A stretch of DNA of 64,000 nucleotides from Tamarix chinensis (lineage: Eukaryota; Streptophyta; Magnoliopsida; Caryophyllales; Tamaricaceae). Shown one piece after another: positions 23,006-35,263 of this stretch. Every line of letters begins with the position of its first letter. Within the stretch, counting starts at the first letter, position 1. Both the position numbers and the translations under genes were made by a program. The notes beneath the pieces were generated by a model. It worked only from the letters and a program-made list of their open reading frames with translations, did not search any database and was not told the DNA's origin. The stretch lies in contig CM060173.1 of NCBI GenBank assembly GCA_030549775.1, positions 31,738,110-31,802,109 of the forward strand. The letters run 5' to 3'.

Positions 23006-24039
23006 TGATGTGTGTGGGAAAATGGAATTATCAATTATGTAAAACTAATGCTCGATTATGTTGTAATTAGGAAGAGGATGGCTCGAAAGTGATGTATTGA
23101 TGATGAAGATTTTCGAATAATGTTCAGATAATGATGATGATGATTAGAATATGGTGATGTTGATTTGGGGGTGATGAATTAATGATAAAGATGAATCGAA
23201 TTTGATGAGATGATGATGATGATGATGATTCGATAATGATGACATGATGATGAGGATGCTTTGATGATTAAGATTTGAGAATAGTAGTGTTCGTGGTTTA
23301 GGGTTTTGAATTAGGGTTAGGGTTCGGGTTTGGTTTAAAATTATGGTTAGTGTTTTGAGTTAGGGATTTGATTTTGGGGTGTGTTTGGATAATGGATATG
23401 GCTAGAAGGGTGTGGGTTATGGAGATTAGAAAAGATATTATTTAATCTCTAATTCACACAGATGAAGAGATTAATGGTTTTAAGATTAATCATTCACACA
23501 GATTCTATTAAAATTGGGATGAACTCACACATAATTGAATATTTGCAATTTGCATTCAACTTCAATTCAATCAATGATGTATATCCAATTGTGGGTTCTA
23601 TGGATTTATATAGAAAAAGCTACCGATTACAAGATACTTGCTAAAAGGTATAATTCTTCAAAAGATGCCTAGATAAAAGATATTAGAATATATAATACGT
23701 TAAAAGATACTAGAATATAGAATATTCTTTAAAATGGTAGATTTATGCTACTTTATTCTTTAGCAAATCTCTAACTTTACTACTTAATTAATTAAATTTA
23801 AAAAGTCAAGTAATATGCACATCCAAGCTGCATATTATTTATCCCATGCACGTAGACATGCACTCACACATACCATGCACATGCATGTATACACCTAGTA
23901 GCTTGTATAGTACGTTTCATCTATAACTAGCAATGTAACCATCCGTTTATCTTCAGTTTTGTGGGAGATCCTTTCTAGATAAAGAAAAAATTATTCCATA
24001 ATTATGAATTCCAATTCTTGAGTGTTTTCTCTTGCATCA
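23006..24039 (-). mobile_element. Gypsy 5' LTR
   Basis: It is bounded by TGATG (23006) and CATCA (24039) and adjoins the PBS on the inner side. A TATA box (minus strand TATATAAA, plus positions 23605-23612) would start transcription into the element. GAT-rich and TTAGGGTT-like tracts lie on the PBS-proximal side. Confidence 0.87.
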
Positions 24040-24239
24040 AAACATGGCTTGGAAGTCTCATAGGATACAAAATCGTAAGAAAGGATAAGAAGTTCTGATT
24101 GAATTCACAAGTAGAGTTTTAAAACTCTACAAATAAAAATAAATCACTAAACTAAGTAAATTTAACCTCCTCCAATATAGATTCTGAAAAAGTTATGTTG
24201 CCCAAAAGAATAGGGTATTATATTTATTCTCACACTCAT

Positions 24240-25160
24240 TTATTTGACAAGAAGTATAAGCCACTATATTCTCATGCTACATCAACGCACATCCTAAACC
24301 ATGCTTAGACATGTCATTATATACCTCAAACCCCTTTGTACCTAGTGGCAAGATAAGCATTGAAGCTGACGTTAGTCTCCTCTTCAACTCCTCAAAAATT
24401 TATATGTACCAACCATCCTACTAAAAGTGTGATATCTTATTCAATAAGGTAGTTAAAGGACAAGTGATCTTTGAAAAATTCTGGATAAATTGTCCATCAT
24501 AACCCACTAACTTGAGAATGTTGCATAGTTCTCTAACATTCATTGGTACTAACCACTTCAACACTACATGAATCTTGAAGGGATCCACTAACACCCCATC
24601 CCTTGATATCACATGGCCTAGATAATCTAACTCCTTAAACTAAAACTCACAATTATAGATTTTAGCATACTCAATAATGACAATGTCTACCTCAAATGCT
24701 TTTTGTGCTCCTCACGAGTCATAGAGTAAATAAAAATATTGTTTATGAGGACTATGATTAAGTGATCAAGGTGTTGCTATAAGTACAATTCATGAGAGCC
24801 ATGAACACCATTGGCACATTAGCAACTCTAAAGGATGTCAAAATGAAATCATAATGGGCATACCTTATCCTAAGTGTTGTCTTCAGTATATATTGCTTGG
24901 TAATCCTCAATTAATGGTATTCATATCTAAGTTGAATCTTCAAGAACACTATATCCCCATGCAACTGATCAAAGAGGTCATCAATCTGATATAGAGGATA
25001 ATGGTTCTTTATCGTAACCTAATTCAACCCTCGGTAATCAATATAGAGCCTCAACCCACCATCCTTCTTCACAACAAAAAGGATTGATGCTTCCCAAGAT
25101 GATACACTTCATTAAATTTACTCTTTCTCTAACAAATCCTCTAACTAAGGTCACAAATTT
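24240..25160 (-). pseudogene. RT-RNase H remnant of the old Gypsy
   Basis: The frame 24421-24612 reads MISRDGVLVDP and ending ITCPLTTLLNK, the RT thumb and start of RNase H. Upstream on the minus strand are KKDGGLRLYIDYRGLN and [13 protein letters not shown] near 24940-25080, which are RT fingers. Multiple stops are present; the catalytic YxDD region is not legible as an open frame. Confidence 0.7.
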
Positions 25161-25551
25161 CCACCTTAATTGGTGTCATGAAATAAGTTACTTTTAGCAT
25201 AGGCTTTATCCTTGATAGAAGGTCTATTGTGAAGTCTATTTCACACATCTAGAAACTTGTGAGAACTGAAATGTCCTCAATCAATGGATCATAGGAATGT
25301 AATTACTAACTACATAATTAGAGTAGATATCTCTTCTCTATACCAAAGTATTAATTACTACTATAGATACCATCCTCATTGAGTGTTTATGCTTGTTTCT
25401 CTTGGAGGAGACCATAATAGATCATAGCACAATACTTTGAAAGCATTTCCATCCTTAGAATCACGCCGAAGTCATGAAGTTTAATCTCTATAAGGTCAAC
25501 AGATAACTCCACATTACTAATAACTAATGCTACATCCTTATATATCTTAGT

Positions 25552-25755
25552 TTATGAAATCCTATCCCCATAAGGGAGCACAACAAAAGTTTCTATTTTA
25601 TTAAATGGAATTATAGTATCCATAGCTATGAAAGTGGTAGACACAAATGAAAGTGAAGCACTTGAGTTGAAAAGTACACATGAAAGAAGAAAAGAGATAA
25701 TAAACATACCAATGATGATGTATGTCTTCCTGCCAACCTTTGAATGACTCGTCAC
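25552..25755 (-). pseudogene. Protease remnant of the old Gypsy
   Basis: The frame reads SFLLSCVLFNSSASLSFVST. The family's active-site triplet lies where this copy has NSS, so the catalytic aspartate is gone. Position between zinc knuckle and RT fits. Confidence 0.6.
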
Positions 25756-26513
25756 ATTTAAGCAACTACTTAGTGGTGATCCTACAACACTACCTAAACT
25801 CTATCCATGCTAAAAAACATGAGGCCTATGAACCCTCTATTGTAGAGTAATGTTGTTGGCCCCACTATTTGTTGGTTTTGCCCTCTGAACTAGTGGTGTC
25901 TAGGTCACTATACCCTATGATTATGTGTGTCCTTACTATACATTGTCCCTAGCATGATGCTCAAACCAAAACTACCCTATTCTACCATAACCATGATATT
26001 AAACCATCTACTTAATGCAATCAACCCCTAGATGGTCTCTGGTATATTGTTTGCACATGAAGTATCTCACTAATAGCTTACCCAACTATCCTTGTAGTGA
26101 GGTGAAGACCTAGACTGATGGCTACTTACAAGCTGAAATTGCTTTTCTCCATAGTGGTGTCACCCAGCCTCAAATCTCCTTTTGAATTCTAACTGGGCAT
26201 TGTGGTCCTGCATAATGAGAGATGCATTTAACACATTATTGTACATAGTCTACAAGTTTAGTACATGAGTCCCCACTTAAATTTCATATAGCCTCAAATC
26301 GATCCTCATCTAGAACCATTGGGCCTTCATCCTCTCATTAGTATAAACCTCTAGAGCAAACTAAATGAGATCGAGGTAACAAATATAGTATTCCTCCATT
26401 GTAGAACTACCTAAACGTAGTGCCATGAACTTATCATACATTGCCATCCTCAGGCAAGTAGGAAAAAAAACCTTAAGCATCTTGACAAATAGCTCCCACT
26501 ATCCCCTAAATTG

Positions 26514-26720
26514 CTAGCCCCTCCACCACTCATTGGCATGGCCCCTCAAGTGGAATAATCTAATGTTTGTCCTCTTATCCTTTGAGAAACCACTAACAAT
26601 GAAGAACTTCTCAAAGTCCCTTAGCCGACACTCAAGGACATCTGGATCCTCTTGAACATCAAATATTGGTAAGTTGTGATGACCAACCCTGTGAAGCCAA
26701 TCCTTTGGTGGGAGTATCAA
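26514..26720 (-). pseudogene. Gag (capsid) remnant of the old Gypsy
   Basis: The frame reads FDVQEDPDVLECRLRDFEKF, and IRLFHLRGHANEWWRG at its end. This is the Retrotrans_gag pattern of chromoviruses (DP..AE.WL...E, then F.L.G.A..WW). It is open only for 68 residues. Confidence 0.72.
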
Positions 26721-27074
26721 AATGGAGGTGGGGAAAAAAATTTGGACCCTTATTGCTCTAAATATGTCTCTTTATGTAGACTCCAACCATCTCCATGAAG
26801 CTTTTAAGTTGTTGATTCGTAGCCACTGTATGCCTAAAATACTAAGGATGCATTAGAAAATATTGAACCTTGAAAAATGGGGTTAAATCACATAGGAGAT
26901 CACACTCCACATAAGGCCAACAATTAGTTCACATTTTCAAATTAAGGTTAACACACATCCCTAACTAAGGCTCATTCACAAACGAAGATGGATTCTACAA
27001 ACTTGGACAAAGTTGAAAAAATTCATTTCACAAAGTAACATCAGTACTTAAAACTATAGAATTTGAAGCCAACA

Positions 27075-27131
27075 TGTAACATTGCTAAATTTTAGGACTG
27101 AAATATTTTATTTTAAAGACAATGCAAAAGT
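27075..27131 (-). mobile_element. Family-B LTR fragment, left of LTR A3
   Basis: The sequence TGTAACATTGCTAAATTTTAGG... to 27131 matches the first ~70 bp of the family-B solo LTR at 37248. The match resumes after A3 at 31552, so A3 inserted into this copy. Confidence 0.75.
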
Positions 27132-27973
27132 GTTTGTAATTTTAAGAATTTTAGTTAAATAAGGATTTATCAGGAAAATTAATTAAATAAATTATTTTTA
27201 TTAAAATAAAAGGGAATTAATTAGGGTAAATCAAGAAGAAAATAATAAATATTTTTATTTGAAAAATTTGGGGTATTTTGCTAATCAAAATGGAATTTGG
27301 GAAAAATCTTTCAAAAAACCTAAATTATCCTAAAAAATGGAATTAAATATTATTTTATTTAAATATTATTATTTTTTAACTATCCCAAATTACCAAAATA
27401 ATTCAAATATTCCAACCCACCTATTTTTATTTTTCCCTTTTTCCTTTTCCTTTTTCCTTTCTCCTTTTTTTTCCTTTTTCTTCCGTTTCCTTCTTCTTCC
27501 TTTCTTTTTCTTCCTTACCCGACCTGGGCCTATCCACAGCCCATTTTCCTTTCTTTTTCTTTTCTTCTTCGACGGCCCAAGACGCCGTGTTTTTCCTTCT
27601 TCTTGTTACCATTGCCCAACTAGTTCTTCCTTTCTTTTCTTTCTTTTCTTTTCTTTCTGGACCGCTGGTCCATGCCATCTTCTTCTTCCTCCCTCATCTT
27701 CCTCGTCGCTGCCCGCAATGCCTAGCTTTTCGAGATTTTTTCCACTTGTTATGCCTGAATTCACCGGTTGGTTCCTCTCCTCTCTCCTCCCCCTAACTTG
27801 CTAGTCAACTTGACCCAACCCACTCCCCTCTCTTCTCGCTCGATCCCCCTCTTTTTCCCTAGTTAATTGCAGGCTACATTTGAATTTTGCCAGCCAACCG
27901 TCACCGCCAGTGAGCCATAACTAACCTGCCCCAATTCTCCCATCTTCCCTCTAACCTTAGCCCTCCTTTAGTT

Positions 27974-27983
27974 CTATAAATAC
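27974..27983 (+). promoter_or_regulatory. TATA box of LTR A3
   Basis: CTATAAATAC lies at the end of the polypyrimidine section, ~40 nt before an 'aaaccctaaaa' block. The same motif sits in the same context in A4 (33485) and A5 (52499), so it probably marks the LTR promoter and U3/R border. Confidence 0.7.
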
Positions 27984-28344
27984 CCCCGTAACCAGCTTTA
28001 GTCGAGCTTTCTTCTCGAAACCCTAAAATTTTACTCTCTTGCGCCACCGCCCTTTTAGATGCCTATTCTGCCACTGTCGGCCAATGCCGCTGCCCACTCC
28101 GTCCACCTAAGTACTCCTACACCACCCTCTAACTAACTACACCAACCTTCTCCCTCAATTTGCCCTACACAAGCCACCCTGGTTGTGCAAAGTAGCCTCC
28201 TCGATCAACCTTTCCTTCCATCGTGCACCACCGTCGGTGCTGCCTAACACCATCAACCCAAGGTGGAACCCTAAACCCTCTCAATCATTTTTCACTATTT
28301 ATACAAGCTTGATATATTTTATTTTATTTTATTTTAAATATTCG

Positions 28345-28513
28345 AATATATTATTATTATTATTATTATTATTATTAGTATTAATATTATTTCTAATGTT
28401 ATTATTATTATGTTAGATAGGGCAGAGATCCTATTATGTCTATTTTGAATTTTTAGTATTAGTATTATTAATATCATGTATTATTATTACTATTACTATT
28501 ATTATTATTGTTT

Positions 28514-28563
<50 letters not shown>

Positions 28564-28702
28564 ATTATTATTATTATTATTATTCTTTTTTTTATTATTT
28601 ATTCAATGTAGGGTCGAAGCCCTACTTCATTTTATCTTCGATTATTATCATTACTATTATTACCATTATGATTATTATTATTTCGTAGTATTAATATGGT
28701 TT

Positions 28703-28736
<34 letters not shown>

Positions 28737-28741
28737 TATTC

Positions 28742-28815
<74 letters not shown>

Positions 28816-28842
28816 GTTGTTGTTGTTGTTGTTGTTGTTGTT

Positions 28843-28881
<39 letters not shown>

Positions 28882-28934
28882 ATTTTGGTAAAGTGCTGAA
28901 GCCCTTATTTCACCTTCATTTTAAATTATGTCAT

Positions 28935-28994
<60 letters not shown>

Positions 28995-29055
28995 GGTTAT
29001 TGTTATTATTATTAGTATTATTTCTAATATCACTATTATTATTATTAGAGTTAAA
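28345..29055 (+). repeat. Long compound ATT/GTT microsatellite in LTR A3
   Basis: Runs of (ATT)n and (GTT)n separated by short unique pieces. The pieces between runs ('gtagggtcgaagccctacttc' type) are themselves repeated in A1, so the tract grew by duplication of a larger unit. Poly-Leu, poly-Tyr/Cys and poly-Ile frames here are artefacts. Confidence 0.92.
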
Positions 29056-29589
29056 TCTTCAAATCTTATATTATCAACTTTTACAATATTTCTATTATTT
29101 CTTATATCCTTTAGCAAAATTTGTAATTAGTTAGTGCTATTCCTACTATATTATTATTTTATCAAAAACCTAATCTTAGAATAAAATAGGAAATAATAGT
29201 ATTTTGGTAGGAGAGAATCTAATCTTTAGTTTTTCCCTCATATAGGTGAGAGTAGTCAAAGCCTTAAGGAGGCGTAGGAGCATGCTCCAAGACCGTTGTC
29301 GTATTAGGTAAGGGTGTAGCTAAGGCCGTATGTATGTAATGTTTATTATATGCCTTGTATGCCATGTGCCATAGTATGTGATGTACCTTATGTGAATTGT
29401 TATAACTATTTTATGTATGATTCAGCTTGGAGTTGAGGTACATTTATGTGTTATCTTATGATTTGAGTATCATATGTTTATGTTGTGATTGTGATGTGGT
29501 ATGATGTAACCCTGTAAGACATGCATGCTAGGTTGTGTAATATGATGATATGGAATGAAATGATGTAGAGTTGGCCTAAATATTGCATG

Positions 29590-29830
29590 ACCATAAATGG
29601 AAGGACCTAGGGGTTTGCATGGAGGAATCTAGGGTTTTGCATGGAGGAATCTAGGGTTTTGCATGGAAGAATCTAGGGTTTTACATGAAGGAATCTAAGG
29701 TTTTACATGGAAAAATCTAGGTTTTTGCATGAAGGAATCTAGGGTTTTGCATGAGAGAATCTAGGATTTTGCATGGAGGAATCTAGGGTTTGCATGGGTG
29801 ACTCTAGGGTTTTACGTCGGAGTTTTATTA
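29590..29830 (+). repeat. ~23-bp tandem repeats in LTR A3
   Basis: About ten units of 'gaatctagggttttgcatgga' type, the cleanest version of the array also seen in A1 and A4. Confidence 0.88.
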
Positions 29831-30469
29831 TTTTGCATGAAAAAGTTCAAAGGGTTTCATGGGATGTATAAAGTCTACATGGGAGTAAATTTTACGTATG
29901 GAAAGTTGATTTGGGGTGTGAGGGAGGTGATGGAATTGTTGTTTGGGTATTTGAGCACTTTGTATGAAAAATAGTACGTGGGACGGTATAAGGGTGCATA
30001 AGAGACCGAACTAGGGTTTGGTGTGGTCAGCTAGGGTTTAGTGTGGCTACTTAGTGTCTTGTTGTCATACGTGTATTTGGTGATTAAAGTGTGATGATGA
30101 AGGTGGAATCTATGGGTTGTGATGTGTGGAGTGTTAAAATGATTTGGGTTGTGTGAGGTGGAGTAGGATGGGCCACTTCGGCCTAAATTAGGGTTTCAAA
30201 ATAAAACCCGAGAGTGAGACGGTGAGTGGACTTGGAAGTGTAAGGTAGTGGGCCTTGACCCACATACATGGGAAATGAGCTCTAGTGTGAGGTAGGGTAA
30301 GGAGGAAAGAATGTTGGGCCAAGTTAGTAGGTGCATGAGTCTTATGATGTAAGACGGGTCTTTTTGGAGGATAAGTGTAGAGGGAGTTAGTCATGCATGT
30401 CTAAGGTTAAAATTCTAAATAAGACACTTAAGACATTAATCATGTAAAGTGAAAGATTATTGAGACGGG

Positions 30470-30830
30470 CCCAAACCAATCTATCGGCATAATAGTGGCC
30501 AGGTGCTGGGTTACCTTGGAGACCAATCCATCGGCGTATAATAGTGGTTAGGACATGTTTCCCTATATGTGACTGATCTACCTATTATAATAGTGGGGGA
30601 TCCCATGCTCAATAAACCCAACCCTGAGTTTGCTAAGACACATAAAAGACACTAAGCACTTATAGTGGAACACCATGCGAGTAGGGGCCAGACCGATCCA
30701 TTGGCGTATACTAGTGGTTAGGGTATGTTACCCTATAAGTGACCAATCCACCGGCTATAATAGTGGTTAGGGCATGTTGCCTTATAAGTGACCGATCCAC
30801 CGGCTAAAATAGTGGGGTTCCCTTACTTGC
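30470..30830 (+). repeat. Stem-loop repeat arrays, LTR A3 (3+3 units)
   Basis: Block 1 (30470-30605) and block 2 (30690-30830) each hold three CCAY...GTGG units. Between units are second hairpins: AGGGTA-TGT-TACCCT at 30720-30734 and AGGGCA-TGT-TGCCTT at 30769-30783. The T-A pair of one becomes a C-G pair in the other. Block 1 ends 'gggggatcc' and block 2 'ggggttccc', as in A5. Confidence 0.85.
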
Positions 30831-31002
30831 ATGGATTTGATAAAAAGCATGGTGTGAAATGAGTATCAATAAGAGATTAATTAATTAATTATTCTAGACT
30901 ATAAATGGGCCTTTATGTGTTTACTCAAATGCTCATATGTTATTACGTTATCATGTTAGATTATATGCTTTTGTATTGGTTGTAGTGCACGGTTACTTTA
31001 CT

Positions 31003-31019
31003 CAGTACATAGCGTATTG
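31003..31019 (+). other. Conserved hairpin, G-U version, LTR A3
   Basis: CAGTAC-ATAGC-GTATTG: the pair that is G-C in A1 and A5 and A-U in A2 is a G-U wobble here. Confidence 0.75.
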
Positions 31020-31421
31020 ATCACCATTTTCATGGGTGTTGCTCGTTCCCATGAGTAGGAGGCCCATCTAACGTGGTGTAGGTAGGTGATGCTTATTTTG
31101 ATGCCTTTGATATCCATGAGGTATCAGGTAGGGCTGAATGCTGAGTCGGACTCGGGTCATGGACTGGGAGAGACGTGTCCAGATTCTCTCTTTATGTCAT
31201 TCTGTTTCCTTATGTTATTTCTTTTTTGTATTGAATTTTTCAGAGTAAAACATTATCGTTTGTATACATTATTCCCTTCGAGGAATTTTGATTTCGTGCT
31301 TTGAGATATGTAACTTTTTACACGTACTCTGATTTCTATGCTTTAACTCTTCTAGTTTCTCTTTTTATGAACTCTTAAATTAAGTATTGATTAATTTTAA
31401 CGAATATCCTTTTAGCCTTAT

Positions 31422-31467
31422 CACTTGGTACCGGAACGGTTGGAGTGAACTGGTCTAGTACTAAGTG
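31422..31467 (+). other. Conserved 46-nt hairpin in LTR A3
   Basis: CACTTGGTAC faces GTACTAAGTG or its wobble equivalent at the 3' arm. The inner stem CGGT/ACTG is retained with one wobble. It ends 84 nt before the LTR end. Confidence 0.78.
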
Positions 31468-31551
31468 TGGCAGTAAATTTCCCAAAATTCAAATGTTTTA
31501 ATTTAATTGTTTCCGTTAAAAAAAATATATAGTGAATTTTGGGGTGTTACA

Positions 31552-32085
31552 GTTTGAAAATAAAATTAGAGGATGTCAATACAACATTGAATATGGGAGA
31601 GGTGTGATCATCACCTAATATATGTTTGATATAAGGAAAAATGAAATGAGACAAGCAAGCAAATGCACAAACAAATAACAATAGTAATAACAATGATGGC
31701 ATAAATATGATAAGAGGAAAAGAGATACAAAATTTAAAATATAGGGATCAAAGTCAAGAGTTTAAATAATTGAAACAAATAAAACCAACCCAAAAAGCTA
31801 GGAAAAAACTTATTTAAATCAGTTAGCCTAGCTCTCAGCTAAAATAATATTATAATTCTTGATCCTTAAGCAATAGTCTTCTACTAGCACATAAAATAAT
31901 CCTCAACGTACTCTATCTGAGAATTATAACCTTAAAAATCATTCTATACTCATCAAAACATAAGTTAAATTATCACAATGACCACATAAATGGTATTGTT
32001 AGTATAGTAAATTACTTGTAAAATAAATTACCTAAAATATGGTAATGGCTCATGCTACACATTAAGGTCATATGATAAAATGATG
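31552..32085 (-). mobile_element. Family-B LTR fragment, right of LTR A3
   Basis: It continues the family-B match (compare 37310-37840) until about 32085 and then stops matching. Together with 27075-27131 it forms the promoter-distal (3') end of a family-B LTR read on the minus strand. Confidence 0.65.
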
Positions 32086-32630
32086 TAGAAGAATCCCCAA
32101 TTAAGGATCATAATATAGCCATTAATTTCCCCAAAATGAAGAACCAAAAAATCCTTCTTACTTAAATAAATTAATTATCTATCAAATCCTAGCCATGCAA
32201 AATTTTCTTTCTTTTTTTTTCCAAAAACAATCAAAATAACACACATAACGCCACATTTTTTTCAAGCCCTTTCCCCTCCATTGTAACCCTATTTCATTTA
32301 TTATTTTAGTCCTTAAGAAGCCATAATAAAACTCCATTAGAATCTACATAATTTAGCCACAAGTCACTTTCGCTTGGATGTACTTGGGAAGAAAAATGTA
32401 AATTTGGGGAAGATATTCCTTACTTATTTTTGTTGCTTACAAGGTTCAAAGAGGTCTTTGTCTCCTTCTTATTATGTAATATGGATGTTGTAACTTGTAA
32501 CATGTGAACTTATGGACTAGAGTTCCAAAAATTATCTTGAGTATTCCCTCATGACCGAAACACATGGGCTAGAAACTCAACTTGAATTTTATCCTTATTT
32601 AGGTTATAATTACATGTATTAGTTTGTTAA
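32086..32630. other. Unassigned sequence
   Basis: No recognisable coding or repeat structure. It continues after LTR A4 at 35756. The last five bases (GTTAA) are the A4 target-site duplication. Confidence 0.45.
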
Positions 32631-33484
32631 TGAAATGTCCCAAAAATATTTATTTTAAGAAATATAATTAAATATTGATTTATTAGGGAATTAATTAATT
32701 AATTTATTTTATTTGGAATAGGAAGGATTTATTTAGGGCAAATTAATAAGAATTTATAAATATTTTTTTAAAGGAAAAATTGGGATTTTTACTAATTAAA
32801 AAGGAATTTATGAGAAATATTTTAAAAACCCTAAAATTAGCCTAAAAAAGAAATTTAATATTATTTTAATTAAATATTTTATTTTAAATACCCAAAATAA
32901 TCTAATTTATTTATTTAACCCCAAACCACTTGAATTTTCCTTTTTCCTTTTTTCTTTCTTTTCTTTCTTTTATTCTTTTTCTTTTTCCTCTCTCGCCGAA
33001 TTGGGCCTCGATGTGGCCCAAATCCTTTTTTCTTTCTTCTTTCCTCCGTGGCCCAACACTGTTTCTTTTCTCCTTTCCTGTGGCAGCTAGACGCTGCATT
33101 TTAAGCATTTTGTCCTTGGGACGCCGCGTTTCATTTAAGGGAATTATAACTGTTGCCAACCGGCCAATTCTTTCCTTTTCTTTCTTTTCCTCGGCCACCC
33201 GGTTCAACCCTTCCTTCTTCCTCCTTCAGCTCCGTCGTCGACCTGCGTTTTTGAAGGTTCGAAAATGGCGCCTCCGGCCATGCAGGTTTTGACTGGCCAT
33301 TTCTCCCCTCATTATCTCCCTCTTGACTTGCAGATTGGCTTGGTATAACCCTTTTTCCTTATCTCTCGCTCAATTTCTCTCTTTTGCTTCGCGAAGGTTC
33401 GAACCAACCAAAACTTTCACCGGCTTCCCCCAACCCTAAATACCCTCCTACCGACCCCCAAAACCCTACCATTCCCTCTAACCT

Positions 33485-33494
33485 CTATAAATAG
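33485..33494 (+). promoter_or_regulatory. TATA box of LTR A4
   Basis: CTATAAATAG sits in the same position as in A3 and A5, followed by 'aaaaccctaag' about 35 nt downstream. Confidence 0.7.
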
Positions 33495-34234
33495 CCTCGA
33501 TTGGTGTGATTTCAAAACTTCTTTTCCCCAAAACCCTAAGAGCTAGCTGTGTGCCGCAGTGACTTCAGACGAGTCGTTCGCCACCGTTAGCCAACTTCAC
33601 CACCACTTCTGCCTCCTAAATTCTTCCCTGCATCGCACTCTAGCTAACTAATCTCTCCACCTCCTTCGATTCTTCTCGCACAAGCCACCATAACGAGCTA
33701 AGTTCCCTGTGCATCTCGAAAAATATTTTACCCCGCAACCTTTAAACCACTGTCCACCACCACATCCGCCACTTCTACTGCCTTCTACACCACCCAAAAA
33801 CTTCTACTAATTCTCCTCCACCTAATCATAACCTCCTTTTCCTTTTTCTCCTTCTCCTCCCCTCTTTTTATTCATCTTTTCACCTTTTAGCCCTCTTTTC
33901 CGACCACCGCCGTGCACCACCGCCGGTGCCACCCATCCCTGCCGACTTAAGGTGAGCCCAGTCAAAGCCCTCAAGTGGTGTAGGAGTGTGCTCCAAGACC
34001 GGTGATATTTTTAGGTAAGGGGTGCTAAGGTCATTTGGTAATATGTGATTTATATGCCATGCATGCCATGTGATATGATTTATTGTGTATTTCATGTGTA
34101 TATTGTATAACTATTATGAATGCAGCATGATATGGAAGTTGAGGTGTGTTTTGTGTAAATAATTGTGGCATGAGAATGATGTGTATAAATATGTTATTAT
34201 TGTGGTATGATGTGGCCTTGAGACATGCATGATG

Positions 34235-34575
34235 GGGTTGTAAAATAATGATGGGGTTTGCATGGAGTTGCATGGTGCTAGGGTTTTGCATGGAGTTGCA
34301 TGGTGTTAGGGTTTACATGGAGTTGCATGGAGTCACATGGGGTTAGGGTTTTGCATGGAGTTGCATGGTGTTAGTGTTTTGCATTTAGTAGTTGGGTTTT
34401 GCATGGAGTAGTGGTTGCAGGGTGGTATTAATGTTTGCACGGTGGAATTAGGGTTTTGCATGGTGGTTTAGTGTTTACATGGGAGTTAGGGTTTGCATGG
34501 AAGTGTGGTTTATATGGACCTAGTGTTTGCATAGGAGCTAGGATTTGCATGGATTAGTAGGGTTTTGCATGGAGT
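34235..34575 (+). repeat. 'gggttttgcatggagttgcatgg' tandem repeats in LTR A4
   Basis: More than ten imperfect units of variable length, a rearranged form of the A1/A3 array. Confidence 0.8.
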
Positions 34576-34654
34576 TAGTCATGCATGTGTAGGCGAAAGT
34601 TTGTGAATAAAATATCTAAGACACTAATCACTTAAAGTGAAAGACTATTGAGCC

Positions 34655-35010
34655 GGGTCTAGACCGATCCACTGGTCAGGAATAGTGGTTAGAGTTTTTA
34701 CCCTATAAGTGACCGATCCACCAGCGAATAATAATGGTGTGGATATTGTCCCGCTAGTGACCGGCCCACAGGCAATAATAGTGGGGTGACTTGAGCTCAA
34801 TAAACACAAATCAGAATTGCTAAGGCACTTAAAAGATACTAATTACTTACAGTGGAACACCATGTAAGCAGGAACCAGACCGATCCACCAGTCAGAAATA
34901 GTGGTGTGGACTATTGTCCCACAAGTGACCCATCCACCAGCGAAAAATGGTGGTGTGGACTATTGTCTAGCAAGTAACCGGCCCACCGACTAAAATAGTG
35001 GGGTGTTCCT
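34655..35010 (+). repeat. Stem-loop repeat arrays, LTR A4 (3+3 units)
   Basis: Block 1 spans 34655-34790 and block 2 spans 34877-35010, each with three CCAY...GTGG units. The second hairpin is mostly replaced by 'gtgtggactattgtccc'-type spacers. The 3+3 layout matches A3 and A5. Confidence 0.78.
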
Positions 35011-35246
35011 TTACTTACATGGATTTGATAACAGGCATGGTGTGTATCGACTTCCGATAAAAAGATTAATTAAATACTTAATCTAGACTGTTTGGGCCTT
35101 CATGTGTGGGCTTGATCATTTATAAGTTGTATACTTATCTGTATGACCTTATGCATTATATATGTGGGCTTGAAAGTATAAGTTGAATATTATCCTCTAT
35201 GATTTTATGTGATTATGTGTTGGCCTTAGTGCTCGGTTACCTTACT

Positions 35247-35263
35247 CAGTACGTAGCGTACTA
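35247..35263 (+). other. Conserved hairpin in LTR A4
   Basis: CAGTACG-TAG-CGTACTA; six of seven pairs are kept, with the outermost pair lost. Confidence 0.72.

Larger units (their letters stand above)
17868..24039 (-). mobile_element. Ty3/Gypsy retrotransposon, both LTRs present, integrase core deleted
   Basis: On the minus strand the order is 5' LTR (23006-24039), PBS (22990-23001), gag, protease, RT, RNase H, integrase C-terminus, 3' LTR (17868-18869). The LTRs are bounded by TGATG...CATCA; the 3' LTR's inner end has decayed to CTTCTA. Flanks AAACG (17863-17867) and AAACA (24040-24044) are a target-site duplication with one mismatch. The ~6.2-kb element cannot integrate: the integrase zinc finger and catalytic core are missing and gag and pol carry stops and frameshifts. 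It is chromovirus-like from its GPY-type integrase end. Confidence 0.88.
24040..27074 (-). mobile_element. Old, heavily degraded Ty3/Gypsy internal region
   Basis: Minus-strand fragments in the right order for a Gypsy element: gag (26514-26720), partial zinc knuckle (CKQYTRDHLGVDC near 26020-26060), protease remnant (25552-25755), RT (about 24680-25160) and RNase H (24240-24620). Frames are broken everywhere. It is more decayed than the neighbouring full-length Gypsy and differs in sequence, so it is a separate, older insertion. A family-B LTR end abuts it at 27075 in the orientation expected for its 5' LTR. Confidence 0.75.
27137..31551 (+). mobile_element. Solo LTR A3 (family A), 4.42 kb
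   Basis: It ends GGGGTGTTACA. The flanking duplication GTTTG (27132-27136 and 31552-31556) is perfect. The first ~17 bases of the family consensus, including the TG, are missing. Inside: polypyrimidine section (27420-28300), TATA box (27974-27983), large ATT/GTT microsatellite (28345-29055), ~22-bp repeats (29590-29830), stem-loop arrays (30470-30605, 30690-30830), and the two conserved hairpins. No internal retroelement sequence is present. Confidence 0.87.

Noticed and set aside
28476..29134. Open frames of poly-Leu, poly-Tyr/Cys and poly-Ile
   Set aside because: Direct translation of the ATT/GTT microsatellite.
29590..29830. Telomere-like TAGGGTTTTG repeats
   Set aside because: The period is ~23 bp and the motif is a component of the family-A LTR, not TTTAGGG tandem repeat.
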